Shown here: one piece after another, positions 23,301 to 35,900 of the stretch
Numbering within the stretch: position 1 is the stretch's first letter
Layout of the letters: each line of letters begins with the position of its first letter
NCBI GenBank assembly: GCA_003013855.2
Contig: PVNU02003892.1
Span: 4,030,001-4,094,000 of the forward strand
From: Liriodendron chinense
Lineage: Eukaryota; Streptophyta; Magnoliopsida; Magnoliales; Magnoliaceae
Reading direction: 5' to 3'
DNA: 64,000 bases
Position numbers and translations under genes: made by a program
Notes under the pieces: generated by a model
What the model was told of the DNA's origin: nothing
Databases searched by the model: none
Seen by the model: the letters and a program-made list of their open reading frames with translations, nothing else

Positions 23301-26300
23301 ATGATGATTTCATTGTCTACTTTGGACGGACCAGTGTATTATAATCTAAGCATACAAATCATGACAGTTAGAAAGTTCTTTGTGTATCAAGTTGATTCTT
23401 ACATAATTACAGTTAGAAGGAAATACCAAATTCATTGGATTTTTTCTCATCAGTGTATCTGTATTCATGTAATATTATATATTATTGCTGAAAAAAGAAA
23501 GAAAGAAAGGAAAACTGGGTTGGGGGGGGGGGGGGGGGGGGGGGGGGATAGTACACACACCCACACTGTTAGTCACACTTCAATGTTAGCCACCCCCACG
23601 TTAGGATTTGATATCAGGACCTCTGTGTTGAAACGAGGTTATCTTCACTCAGTCTACCACTGTCCCAAAGGTGTGGGTGTAACCAACCAACCATAGTCCC
23701 ACTTATGTAATGTTTTTGTCACATTAAATAACATGCCCATTAAACTTTTCAGGGCCCATATCTTCAAAGTACAAGAACTTACCTACAAAGGATGTTGGGA
23801 GATGACAACGTCCTAAATGTCAGGTTCGAGGATTTGGATGAAAGCAGACCCACTCCTAGTCTCAATGATCGTAATGCTTTGTATCACCGTGTTGCAAAAG
23901 AAGGTATTCTTGTGGGTTTGCGCCGTTATCATTTTTTTGGTAAGTCACATTGTTCTGTTCTCTTGTTTTGTGGTATTACTTGAACATTTAATTCATGTTT
24001 TATTCTCTATTCTCATTGATCTTTGTTACTGAAAACACATGAAAAATTAGGTTGATTGCACTTACTTTGTTCCCTTTTGTTTTCTTGCATTGGGAGACAA
24101 CTAAACACATTCCAATTTCCAAGCTTTGATTTAAGGTTTTTGAACAACAATGCTACTACGAGTTATTATTAGGTTCTATGATTTGATATTAATTCTTACT
24201 CTCAATTGCTATGTTTCTTTTTCCTAAAAGATAAGTATTATTGTAGTTGCCAGCCCTTAATAGCTGGGAGATGATGATGATGATTGTAAAATCAGAAAAT
24301 CAATAGAGACTGAGTTAATTACTTGGGCAAAAAAATCCCAAAAGAGTTAAAATTTCTGTAAGAAGTTTTAATTTATCCACCTTGTAATATGCTTCGCAAT
24401 GCAATCAGATATCCTTCTCCTAATATTAACCCAAGGATATGACAAGTTTCGTGTAATATGGGGAAGAAGCACGAAGGGGGCAGACTTTTTTTCTATAAGC
24501 CAACTAATGAAGTACAGTGGATCTCCCATGATACTAATTTCCTTCTGTGGAATCAATCACTGTTCAATGGGAATTTGTAAAATGAGCAACTCTTATCATA
24601 TGTTGATGGGATTCCTGTTGGGCTTAAAAAGCAAGGATCACTTATCTTGCTTCATCTGAGAATGAGTGCCCAATTCCAATACACCCTCAGTTTAGTGGGC
24701 CATTCTATGGGTTGGCTTTGACACCATGAAAACTTTGGTGATTCCACACTGAGAATTTATTAACTAATGAATTTACGTTACAAGACATCTACAAATGCTG
24801 TTGGGATATATTTTCAGTGATTCGAGATTCTTCAACTCTGTTGAATTCCTGCATAGTGTGTTATTTTTCACTCTTAAGAATGCAAACGTGCTGCACTTAC
24901 GCATTACCTTTATGGATCAGTTTTCAAAGATGGAGGCAAGGCGGAGAAGACGAAAAGTTCAACTTCTTCATTTGTGAAGTGTTATTTTGTTTGCACAGAG
25001 TCCGATGCTACTTTGGATGAGAAAAGGCCTAACATTTTGTTTGGTAAATCGATTCATGAAGCACGGTGTTTGTTTATGCATGTACATACAGTTCCTAGCA
25101 TGGTTAAATATATGGCAAGGTTGGTAAACCATAATCTTTATCCCTCATTTGGAAGTAATGTATATACTTTTTTGTTGTTTGAGAACATCATGTGAAGTTG
25201 GAATGCAGGTTTAATCTGATTTTGTCCAACACTACTAAGCTCGAAATCGATTTTGGGTCTGTGCATATTGAACGTATTGATGACATACCTTGCTTGGTAC
25301 AAACATTCACCTTTTCTCTGCTGTTATTTTTTTGGTTATTAATATTGTACTCTCTCCTTCGTTAAAAGTTTGTATTACCAATCTACCCCATGAACGACAA
25401 AATAATCCATTATACTTTGAAGGATGAGGAAGGTAAGGCTGTTTACAAGGAAGATGGTGGACCTTCCATACATACGGATGGAACTGGTTTTATATCTGAA
25501 GACTTGGCTGTGAAATGTCCGAGGAAGGTACGTAAAGGAGATTATTTTATTGTGTGACATTTGCACAAGTTATCATGAGGCACTCTTTTTTATTTTTTTT
25601 TCTTTTTCCCTCTTTCCACTTGCTTAACCAAATCCAATTAGATTTTCTTGAAGTGTCTGACATGAGGCACATTTTTATGGAATCACCCCAACATTTTGTC
25701 CATACTTTGTGTCTTGGAGTGTCACGTTGAGGAACATACAAATGTCTCCTAGGTTGGCATGATAGTCCCAAAATTTCTCCTTTGAGGTTTGGCCTCTGTG
25801 TTGATTATCTTTGGGGCAAGCCACTTTTTTGAGCAACTTTAGTTCCTCAACATTCCATAGACCAGAATTGACCCCCTGTTGGCCATCATTAAAGATGGTT
25901 TCAGAAGGCCACCTTTGTTGGCCTGTTGCTGAATCTGGACTACATTAAGTATATGTGCTTTGTGTAACTTGGACATGTGTGCCAATGTTGGATAATAGAC
26001 ATTTTACCATTGTTGATTGCTTGGGAAATATAGAAAGAATGAAATCATCTCAAATATGAGAATAAGATCCAAATTTTGGCTGCAATTATTAATAATGTGT
26101 TGTTCTGGCTCCATGATATTAATAGGAATTGGGATTTGAGGATTGCAATTTTCGTAACTAGCTGATACTTCAGTATCGTCATTCCATCAAGCCAGTTGAG
26201 GGGAAAAAAATTGTCCTAACCAAGTGATTAGGTCCTAAGCCTGCGATTCTATTATTAAATGTGGATGGAGCTTCTCATGGTTATCTGGGTAATGGTGGGT

Positions 26301-26959
26301 GTCGAGGTGTTATTAGAAATAGCTAGGGTGAATTCATATTTGCCTTTGTCCACTTCTATGGACTTTGAACAAATATTTAGGTGGAAATCAAAGCTTTTCT
26401 ATTTGAAGGTCATCGGTTCTGTTAAGTCCCTCAATTCAAATGTTCTAGTTTTGCAAAGCGATTCAAAAGTGGTGGCTAATGTATGTTTATTAAATTATTT
26501 CCCTCCTTGTCATGTGTGGTATTGGTGGATTGAAGGTTCTATCAGGTGAATTAGGGTGCCGTCTAAATCTCTACAGAGAATGTAACAAGGTGGCTGATAA
26601 CCTGGCTAACATGCATTGATTTGGAGCAAAATATTGCCTTCTCTTCCCTGGATACAATTCAATAATGTCGGCGGTGTGCTGTTCACCTTAACCTGAAATA
26701 AATAAAAAAATTAAAAATAAAAATAAAAATAAAAATAAAAATAAAAAAAGATTTTTGGGAGTGATCCATACAAGGTAGGCTAGCAGGCCAATGGTTTGAA
26801 TCACTGAATCATGGGCCTCATGTGAAGACCCGAGTATACTGTCCTTCTACTTGGGCTGATGATCTCATAATTCCTCATTAGCCATTACTAGAGCATGTAT
26901 TGATATCATTTTTATTATCTTTATGTTTCTCCATCTTTTGTTTGTTTGTTTGTTTGTTT

Positions 26960-26991
<32 letters not shown>

Positions 26992-29900
26992 CTTAAACTT
27001 ATTTTAGTTGGATCAGTCTGAAGTTGCGTAGAAATCTTCAACATCAACACTACACAAATCTGTCACTGGGAATCTGGCATGCACCTTATGTCTATGTGCT
27101 TTTTATTTTTTTATTATTTATTTATTATTATTATTTTTTTTAATGCTAGTTCAAATCCTCTTCATGATTAATTGTTCCTGACTGAACCTTTCTTTTTGTT
27201 TTGCTATCTTCTAGCCTTTACTCATCCAGTTCAGGTTGTTCTACAATGGTTGTGCTGTGAAGGGTACCTTGCTTGTCAATAAAAAGGTACACATATCATC
27301 ATTTTGGGATTTTTTTTTTTTTTTTCCCATATTGCCACCTCCCTTTTCGGTCTTTGGATTGAAAAAAGTCTATTTAAAATTATTTCCAAAAAACCGCCCA
27401 CCTATCCCATGTACGGGCATGTAACCGCTTACATTGATTTTAACTAATAGATCGGAAATAGCCGTTATTTGCTACAAAGATGGTCATGCCCGGGGTCCTT
27501 AGTTCGTACAGGAGATGCCCATTTTAGAAATGGACAGTCCATATTATGGACCCCACTGGGGATGGGCCATGCAACAAAACTTACTTCATGGGACCATCGA
27601 AACCCTTTGATAAACTTGCCTACCGTAGATGGTTGAGAAAAGAATAGTAATTAACAGGTCCATATTCAACTAAAAACATGTGCAAAGCTCTACGGTAGTA
27701 CAGCTGGACCATGGACCACTTTAATAACGGTCTGGATAACTGAACCATGTGCTGCACTTGTACAAATTGAAAACCCGAGGACACCGTCCATGTCCGCGAG
27801 TCTGCACATAAATCATAATCACTATATGGTAGATCCGGGAGAACGGAATATGGAAATGCCATCTCTCCCCAGTACATTTGACTAGAAGAGGTGTCAATCA
27901 ACACCGTCAATCTAGTAGGCCATTTCGTGGATGGCTTGAACCACACCTACGTATAACTTCTGCGCTTCTCTGTAATGAATGTTGGCAGCTAACCATTTTT
28001 GAGCCCCACCATTGAAGAAGTTGTGGGCCCATCGTGAGATGCGTTTGAGAAATCCACCCCATCCACCGTTTTAACAAGATCATTTGTGCATGGGCCCATG
28101 AGGTAGATCCAAAACACAAGTGGGCTACACAGCAGGAAACAGTGGGTATTGAAAGAGTCATGGGCCCACCATGATTTTTTGAGAAATATACACCGTTGAT
28201 TTGTTTTTTCAGCTCATGTTAGGGGTGGGCCCAAAAATGAGGCAGATTCAAAACTCAAGTGGGCCGCATGATAGGAAACGGTGGAGATTGAATGATCACC
28301 ATTCAAGCAGTTGGGGCCCACTGTGATTTTTTGAGAAATCTACCCCGTCCACCATTTTAGCCGGATCATGTTAGGTGGACTGAAAAATTAGACAGATCCA
28401 AAAGTTAGTTAGGCTACATGGCAGGAAACTATTAGTATTGAACACCCATCATTGAAACACAGCCCACCGGGTTTTTTAGGAATCCACCCATGCAAGACGA
28501 TTTTAGGAGGGGGCCCAAAAATGAGGCAGATGCAAAACTCAAGCCACTAGGGAGGAAACAGTGGGTACGAAACAACCTCTCTCTCTCTCTCCACGAAAAC
28601 AGGTGTATTGAACCCCACCGATTGAAAAAGACGTGAGGCCCACCATAATGTTTTTGAGAAATCCACCACACCACCATTTTAGGGAGATTATTCTAGGGGG
28701 TGGGCCCAAAAATGATGCGCATAGAAAACTCAAGTGGGCCACATGACAGGAAACAATGAGTATTAAACGTGCACCATGGAAACAGTCACGGGGCATTTTA
28801 GTTAATGGCCCACCCCCTAACATGAGAAGTCCACCGCATCCATCAGTTTTACCGGCTCATGTTAGGGGGTGGGCCCAAAAATGAGGCAAATCCAAAACTC
28901 GAGTGGGCCACATGGCAGGAAAAAAATCAAGATTGAACTACCACCATTTAAAACATTCAAACACAGGGCTCACCGTATTATTATTATTTATTTATTTTTA
29001 TTTTTTTGAGAAAGTTACCCTGTCCACCATTTTAGCCAGGTTATTTTAGGGGTTGGGACAAAATCAGGCAAATCCAAAACTCAAGTGGGCCACATGGCAA
29101 TAAACAATTTATATTGAACCCCCACGGTGGAAACATTTGCGGAGCTGTCGTGGCCCAACAGAAGTTTTTGATGAAGTACAATATTTGTGTTTTCAGCTCA
29201 TCTAAGTGGGAATGACCATATGACCGGTTTGGATGGCATATAAACAATATGTTGGAACCTTGGTAGCTAGGTTTCAATGATAGGCATTTCTCTCCTCACT
29301 GTTTCCTACTTGCCACGTGAAAAAGTGAAGAGGAAGAGTAGTCTTCTTAAAGTGATAAAAAACTTAAATCCATGGAGTAGTTTCTTGATCCAAAAGAAAA
29401 GAAAAGATAAAACTCAAAATTTTTTATTGTAAAATATCTAAAGTGTATTTTTTTCAATTACACATAAAGGAAAAATAAATAAAAATTTATAATTACCAAA
29501 AATAGCAAAATTCTAACCTTAATTTGAAGTCCTAATTCAACTAAAATAGAACTTACTAGAAATAATAAATTCAAAAAATAGAAAGTCTTAAATTAACTTT
29601 ACCGAAGGATTCCCGACATGATTACAATCAATTTAAAAGAAGATGGAAATCTTAAATTCTAAAAATAAGAAAATATGACATATCGAAATTACTAAAAATA
29701 CTAATTTTTTTTTTTGAAGTTTCAATTTTGAATTGGAAGCGTGTGTTTTCTTGTGAGACGGACAGGCACAACCCAACTCGTGGGTTGGTTAACCCTAGAT
29801 GCCCCGTTACAGTAAAGATTGTTAGGTTGTGCATTCTGTGACGATACTCAGATCAAAAGTTATGGCCGATTTATAGTTCACACTTCAAACGACAATTTCT

Positions 29901-32900
29901 CCCTACTAAGGAATTGCTCCCTAATGCATGAGAATATCTTTGGATGAGTACTGAACATGGCATCAAATACATAAGTATTGAGGAATTGCTACCTAAAGTA
30001 GGAGAATCTCCTTGGATGTGCATAAAAGCTTCAAAATTTCGTTTTGACTATACTAAAAAGGAGTCATTCACATGTATATATACTTTTTCGGAAGCAAAAG
30101 AAAGCCTAATGTAATTCTAACCATCTATCCAATAAAACATTAATGATCAATAAAATAGCCCTTAATCCCATTACAACCATACAACCCTTCCATAAGTCGG
30201 TCATAATCTACATGAATCTGAGGCTTGGTCATTTCCATTTTGAGTGCTTTTGTTTAGTCCCATAGCTCTATCCATACTTGAAATATAACCAAGTGTGCAA
30301 CCGGCTTCTTTTCAAGAGTTTGTTAATTTTTGTTTTTTGTTTTTTTTTTCTTCAAAATTTTGCCTTTTCTCTTGTTTTTCCTTCTAAGTTTAAAGAGAAC
30401 ACATTATGGTGGTTGTAAATAATTGTAATGATTTGAACCTTGGATGAAGTGGCTGTAAATACTTCTTTTTCGTTATTAATTACACATTTGTTTATTATTA
30501 TTTGCATTCTAATACATGCTTTTATATCCCCAAGTGGATGTCTGTTAGAGTAAAGATTTTCAGGCGACATGTTTTCTTTTCTGCTAAATTATTTCTCCAG
30601 TTATGCTTGGTTATTGCCTTTGCTTTGCATGAGTACATCCTCTTAGCAATTTTGCCCACTGTCAATATTTGCAGCTTCCTCCGAACACTATTCAGATACG
30701 ACCTTCAATGATAAAAGTAGAGACAGATCCAAAGCTTTCAAATGTCCAATCTGTCAACTCTCTGGAGATTGTCTCAACAGGGTATGCTTGGATGATGAAT
30801 TGGGACCAGTGATTGATTTTATTTTGACCTTTTGATTTGATTTGTTGGATGTGAATTACTAATGGCCCAGCAGAATACCATTAGATTGAGTGATTTTGTT
30901 TTGACATTCTCATTTGCTATGTTGGTTTTGATTTTATTTATATCTCTCTGTCATATTCATAATTTTTCTTTTGCCCGCTGAGTGTATTGGATGTTAGTAG
31001 GGTTGATTTAACGTTGTTTTACTCCATTACCTAGGGAACTTCTTCTCTACTTAGATTTCTTATTGCATTAGGTTTCTGGGTCATATGATTATTCATTTTT
31101 AATCATTAAGCTTATTGCATGTTGAAATCAATTAATACTTTAAATGGATTCCTGGTATGCTATGGTTAAACTGGGATTTTACTTACTCCTTATTTTTAAT
31201 ACCCATATATAGTTCTATCCTTGATCATGGGGAATTAGATACTTCCGTACCTCTGTAATGGGTTGTGGTCCCAGTTCTTTGCAGATACCGGGCCCTTCTT
31301 TCAATAATACAAACCTCTTGCCGAGTATGCGTTAGAAATGACTTGAAGAACTTTGTTTTTTCTTCTTCTTCCTTTTTTATCTCCTTGTTTGTAGACAGTG
31401 GCTTGAGGTGCTTCAAGGCTTGGTTTCGAGCATCAGGGTTACAAGGATACATATTTTTGTTTTTGGATCAGAATGATTTTTCTTTTTATATTGAATCTAT
31501 AAATGATCAAATATGTTAGTTGATGGAAATTGTGCATCCTTGACCTTATGAATTGTCAAATCGGAAGGCATGCATGTCCTCCTTCCTGTCTTCCATGCGG
31601 CACTGCTTGTATGTGCATTGTGCTTCTGCGAATTAGGTTTTTACTTGAAAATATTGGAATTATTAATCCTATTGATATTTGGTTGACATTTCTCACGACT
31701 TGTTATCTTACCCTGTCTCAGTATCTTTTTTGCTACCTTTGGCTTCTAACATGGGTTCCAAAAACCAATTGATGAGCTTCATTGGTATTATATCAAGCAT
31801 CATCTTATTGAGGCATCTTGGGTCTTGAGTCTGATGAACTTTTGTAATGTTTTACCAAGACCTATAATGCAGAAGGCACATAGCTTTGTGCTTCAATGTT
31901 TCATTATGTTACAATATAAAAGCTTGAGATGTTAGGGAATGGTAGAACAATGTATATCAGGGGGTTTGCTGACGCCTCCAACACCTCCCCTCACATGGGG
32001 GCGGTATACTGGCCCTGTACGTGATACTCTGGGCTGATACAATACCGAATGCCCTATAACACCGAATTTTGCAAACCCCGGGACTTGAACACCGGATGTC
32101 TTGCTCTGATACCATATCACTAACCGGTTGTGCTAAAATCTCGAGCTGTTAGGGAATGGTAGAACAATGTATATCAGGGGGTTTGTTGACGCCTCCAACA
32201 TTCATTGCCTCGGATAAGCTTTGGGAGTTCTTTTTTTCTTGCATTTGTCAAAGTAGTTGAAGGTGATGGGTTTTGAATAAGGGGATGATGGTTTGCCATG
32301 GCTACTTATTACATAATGTAGATCATGCATTATCTAAGATTGTAAAAAGCAACCAGCCATGTAGCTAGACCTTATGTTTAATTGTGGCTGATGCAATGTA
32401 CTTTTAGTACATGTACCTCAAGGTTCTTTGTTATCTACAAATGCGATGTGAAGATTTGATCATACTACTTGTGTTCCCATCCCAGCAACCAACCAAGGAA
32501 AACATACCTGAGGAAGACTTTAATTTCACTACTCAACTATGGAGGTGTCCCAAACGAATACTTTATGGATCTTCTGAGGAATGCCTTGAATGATGCTCCA
32601 AAAGTTCTCTCCAATAAGCGTGTCGCATTGAGAGGTATATTTTCTACTTAGACTTGTTAGATGTGTTGTTGAAAGTGAGTTTAAATGCACATGCAACTGC
32701 CACAAATTTCAACCACCATAGATTTCTTAAAATTTTAGAGCTTATTAAAGTTTATATAGAAATTGGATGTAGTTTTTCGATATTGTTTCAACATCTTGTC
32801 ATCCTCTTGTCATCACTGAATAACCTATAAAATTTTCATTTATTAAACATTTTGACACTCTAATAAATTCCACCAATTACTTGTGCTTACAATTGTGCTT

Positions 32901-35900
32901 ACAATTGCGGCCACATTGAATCATGGAGACATGGTTCATTTTCTTGCATTGAGAATGATTCAACATGGAATTCCTCTTGATGAACCGTATTTGATAGGTC
33001 AATTGTTTGTGCTAATGACAGAAGAATTGACAAGTCTCAAGCAAGGAAGGCTTTACGCTAGTGACTGCTACTACTTGATGGGAACTGCTGATCCGACTGG
33101 AACGCTAAATGCTAACGAAGTTTGCATTTTTCTGTATGGAATTTTTTTATATTACTCTCGCTTTATGTGACTCATGTGATGTTTTTAGACTAATGGGAGA
33201 TGTTTATATTTGTTACCTAGTTAACAATGCCATGCTTTTATTTCTTACTAATATACAGAGACAATGGGCAAATCTCGGGAAATATATTGGTATACAAGCC
33301 TCCTGGACTACACTTCGGAGATATCCATGTCGTTACTGCAACTTACATCCCAGATTTGGAGAATTTTGTTGGCAATGCTAAATATGTTATTTTCTTTCCT
33401 ACCAAAGGGCCACGATCATTGGCAGATGAGATGGCAAACAGTGATTTTGATGGGGACAAGTACTGGGTGTCAAGAAATCCACAGGTTGGCAATCGTTCCC
33501 TATTAGTTTATTAAGAAACATATTTTAGTGCACGTCTTTCACAATATAATTGCTTCTGGCACTTGACTTTTTTCACATCAATTTGAGTATGTTATTTCAT
33601 TAACAAGTACATGAGTTTCTCACTATACTAGTAAATTAAGTTTCCTCGTATGTCTAGGTTAAAAATGCATCAATTATTCTTTTTTCAAGTATATTACGTA
33701 GGCAACATTTCTTTAAAAGGATTTTCGATAAATTATATGCAAATCTCATTATATGAAATTTAAGAATTAAGGCAAGATCTCGGGTAACATAGAGACACAA
33801 TAAGTTTTTATCAACCATGTTTTTAAGGTACTGAAGAATTCTTTACACCGTAGTTTCTAGCTTTTTTTAGAAATATCACATGATTTAGCTTTAATTTGAT
33901 ATTGATCATATACTACTGCTGCTTTAGCTGTTGGATTATTTCAAAGCAAGCAAGCCATGGGAACCGGTTTTTTCCAAGGGAAAAGTGCAGCAGCGCAAGC
34001 CTTCAGAATTTTCTGCTGAGGAATTGGAACATGAGCTTTTTCAACAGTTCTTGGTGAATAGGTTTGAGCCGAGGTAAATGCTATTACCAACTTACCATGC
34101 AATTCAAGAAGTTATTAATTGTCTATGCAGGTTCTTTTTCTTTCTTTCTTTCTTTCTTTTCCTTCTTTCTTTTTTTTTTTTCCCCCTTCTTGAATTGCCT
34201 TGCTTTTTCGGTGATAAACACTATTAAGTGACATCTCTCTTAAGACAAGCTTGGGACGAGTGTCTAATGCAGCATCATCTCAGAGAACATTTAACCCTAT
34301 ACTTTTGTGAATTCATTGGCCAAACATTTGCTTCCTCAATAAACATGTGAAATTCTCTCAATAACAGAAGTGAAAGGTTCTACTCCACCCCTCAGCATTG
34401 TGGAAGGTATTGCTGCATTGGATGATGCTGCAGATTTGACATTGTAGAAAAGAATTAGAAAAATTACATTTTAGCACCTTATAATCATCATCTAGGCCAT
34501 ATCCCAACTAATTGGGGTCAGCTACATGAATCCTGTTCCACCATTGTTAGGAATACTTCACTAGATGTGGTTTCCAAATTATGTAGTCTACAGACTGATC
34601 TGTATATCTTTTTCCTAGCTATGCATATTCGGACAAAAGTTTCAATACATCTTACAGATTTCTAAACCCTAAACCCACTACATCAAATTATGCTAAAAAT
34701 CAACCATGTAATATGCTATTGCAAGGATTTTGTCAGTTATCAAGCTTTGTTGGTTTATATATCTTTCTAAATAATACAAAAAAAAAAAAAAAAAAGCTCT
34801 ATGTTGTAGTATCTCGCTGCAATTCCACTTAGGCCGTGTTTGTTTCAATCAATGTCCTGCAAATTACCGGTGGCAACATAATGATGGTGTACACCACGAG
34901 TTTGGATTTGGGAGGGAAAGATCCTCTGAAATCCTGACTTTTACAAGATATAATGAGCTCTGAAGATCAACACTTCCCAAGGAGGGAAACACATTATCTT
35001 CGTCCAGTTTGCAAATGGCTTCTTGGCGTCTCCTGTACTCCTGCGACCTAGAAGATTTGATATACACATGTTCACTGGAATTTATGTGGTGTACGCCTTC
35101 AAGCCCGTGAGAAATCCACTCCATCCATTACTTTATCAACCTCCCAATAGGACAGGACTCTAAGCACTATGCAGATATAAAACGCATGTGGGCCATACGA
35201 CATCAAATAGTTGGAGTTGGAATTGTTGGGAAAACCGGCAGCGGAAGCGGAAGCCAAACATGCAGAGTAATACGAGATCCAACGAGAAACACAATGCAAT
35301 CACACCACACAAGCATTCAACCACAAGAGACAATCCAATTTTATGTGGAAAAACCCCTCAACGGATAAATATCCACGGCACAAAGCGATCCACTATGATT
35401 AACAAAAGTTTACAAAGAATGAAAAACAAAACGCCGACAAGAGAAATCCCCGAGCTACCCAAAGCTTATTCTCACATGAAACGGACAAGCACAATCCTTT
35501 TCTTCATCCCAGAGAATCTCAAGCTTTCCCCAAGCTCTTTCTCTTACCCTAGAACCTTCTCAATCTTCATCTAGGAAACATGGACCCAATGGCAAAACTC
35601 CTAATTCCGCATTACACCCCTTAAATAAGCATAAAACCGAAATTAGAAACCTCTGGCATAAAACCGAAATTAGAAACTTCTAGCATAAAACCGCACAAGA
35701 GACCGACTTGCAATAGGAAACTTCCAGATTCGTCGTGTCCAGCCACACCACCGACTGGTCATCCGACCGGTTGGAGCCCCCTGCAGACCGGTCACCCGAC
35801 CGGTCTAGGGCACATGGAATTTGTCCAGCGGCGTCGCTGTGCATCTGGGCCAAACCGTCAGACCGGTCGCTTGACCGGTCTGAGCACACAAACCGTGCAG

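Noticed and set aside
31930..32200. A functional tRNA gene, because A and B boxes are present
   Set aside because: The segment cannot fold into a full cloverleaf with matching acceptor stem, and it lies within repeated terminal sequences also found at 41312.
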